Assembly (NCBI GenBank): GCA_920105805.1 | Contig: CAKKTI010000020.1 | Coordinates: 52,740-116,739 of the forward strand | Direction of reading: 5' to 3' | Length of the DNA stretch: 64,000 bases | Source of the DNA: Condylostoma magnum | Taxonomy: Eukaryota > Ciliophora > Heterotrichea > Heterotrichida > Condylostomatidae | Part shown: positions 63,140-64,000 of the stretch, piece by piece | How the letters are laid out: each line of letters begins with the position of its first letter | Numbering within the stretch: the first letter of the stretch is position 1 | Program-made: the position numbers and the translations under genes | Notes under the pieces: model-generated | The model's input: only the letters and a program-made list of their open reading frames with translations | What the model was told of the DNA's origin: nothing | Databases searched by the model: none

Positions 63140-63889
63140 ATGGAACTTTATATATAAACTATGAAGTGTATAACTAATAATATAGATTCTGAGTAAAACT
63201 AACTGTAGTATATTACAGCCAAACTATAAGATATATTTACTATTGAGCTTACACAAAATGAATTAATACTAGAATCCATGGCTCTTAACTAAATTAAAAG
63301 TCTACACTTAGCCAGTATATAGCTAATTCAAGATATTCAGAATTTACAAAATCAACAGTAATTCTAAGCTTAGGTTGAATACATTAATCAATTATCTGAC
63401 TTGCAAAATGAATTGAATACTATACTTCCATAAATATAAGATTAAACCCTACGTAAAATTTAAGGTTATGGTTTATACAATGGTAAAATTGTAAAGCAAA
63501 TTGAAATTTAGCAAAATAAAAGAGAATCGGACTAAGAAATAGAATAAGAGCCTTAAGACTAGCCATAAGAAGCAGAGGAGATCTAACAATAATGATACAT
63601 ATTTGAAGCCTTAAGCCAAACACACTCTACTCATCTAGATACCCCTGACTTCTAAGATGATTAACAACTAAGACTATCAAATATTACCCTAAACGAATTA
63701 AAATAGAAAATCAAAAGCAAAAAGCCACTAAATCCAACATACAAAACACTCAACGAGCAGGGTACTTTTCAAGTATCTTAAAAATCCATAATACAACAGC
63801 CGGAAGACAGCCAAGTTGAAGCTCCAATAGCGCAAAGACCCGCTCAAATGTCCTTTTTACTCAACGAACTTAAACAAAAATTTAACTAA
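63140..63889 (+). CDS. Gln-rich coiled-coil hypothetical protein, start uncertain
   Basis: 249 residues from ATG 63140. Helical Gln/Leu/Asn-rich N-terminal half (LIQDIQNLQNQQQFQAQVEY), acidic middle (ESDQEIEQEPQDQPQEAEEI), and a Lys/Pro/Gln C-terminus that ends MSFLLNELKQKFN. The same frame stays protein-like upstream to about 62788, so the true start may lie there. No family recognised. TAA TAA then three bases separate it from the Arf-like gene. Confidence 0.6.
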
Positions 63890-63895
63890 TAAAAA

Positions 63896-64000
63896 ATGGG
63901 ACAAATTCTCTAGAAAATATGCCAGGCAAACAGCAACAAAATGCAAATTCTTTTAGTAGGTGACTTTTAGAGTGGTAAAACTACCTTCTTATACGGCAGC
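63896..64000 (+). CDS. Arf/Arl-family GTPase (5' part only)
   Basis: First 35 codons. MGQIL gives the N-terminal Gly for myristoylation and the amphipathic helix typical of Arf/Arl proteins; the P-loop reads VGDFQSGKTTF followed by LYG, matching GLDxxGKTT-LY of the family. Two Gln of this stretch are UAG. The rest of the gene is outside the window, so Arf versus Arl cannot be settled. In ciliates these act in membrane traffic and ciliary targeting. Confidence 0.75.

Overview
The window looks like macronuclear-type DNA of a ciliate that has reassigned all three stop codons. Read with the standard code it holds only short ORFs. Read with UAA/UAG as Gln and UGA as Trp, it resolves into about 40 long genes, many of them recognisable eukaryotic families. 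The same UAA and UAG codons also end the proteins (for example UAG directly after the Rab C-terminal Cys-Cys, UAA directly after a CaaX-like Cys-Leu-Ile-Phe). This dual use is what is known for the heterotrich Condylostoma (NCBI table 28), so a Condylostoma-like heterotrich is the best guess. I see no certain UGA terminator, which argues against the karyorelict code (table 27), where UGA is the stop. DNA is AT-rich, genes are intronless as far as I can see, and BBS9 and MORN proteins fit a ciliated cell.

Layout. 0-8 kb: LSG1 GTPase (cut by the window edge), an AGC-type kinase, two YIPF Golgi proteins flanking an inactive carbonic anhydrase-like protein, a polytopic membrane protein, a WD40 protein and a small basic protein. 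8-14 kb: one 1,833-residue four-domain Ca2+ channel. 13.8-22 kb: FolD-type folate enzyme, two proteins of unknown function, ESCRT-II VPS36, a two-TM sensor-like protein, a MORN protein. 22-29 kb: Rab2-like GTPase, a pseudokinase, an Aurora-like kinase, TPR and MORN proteins, cytochrome b5 reductase. 28.8-37.7 kb: coiled-coil protein, BBS9, Alba protein, two small proteins, a kelch protein, BLOC1S1. 38-42 kb: a C2HC zinc-finger protein with long internal repeats broken by 100 N, an EF-hand protein and one unknown. 42-52 kb: a WD40-channel fusion, EIPR1, a secreted Cys-rich protein, UTP4. 51.6-61 kb: three coiled-coil/charged proteins and a 2,360-residue LNR/beta-helix/multi-TM protein. 61-63 kb: AT-rich DNA without a confident gene. 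The window ends in an Arf-like GTPase.

Gene packing is extreme. Tandem neighbours are separated by 0-40 bp in many cases (TAAATG and TAAAATG junctions), and convergent neighbours touch or overlap at their stop codons. This fits a system in which a stop codon is recognised because it lies next to the mRNA 3' end, and it leaves almost no room for untranslated regions. Functionally the set is a mixed housekeeping and cell-surface collection with many membrane-traffic genes (Rab2-like, VPS36, YIPF, EIPR1, BLOC1S1, BBS9) and large signalling/membrane proteins. It is not an operon-like pathway. All coordinates come from reading the sequence by eye with frame checks. No database search was run.
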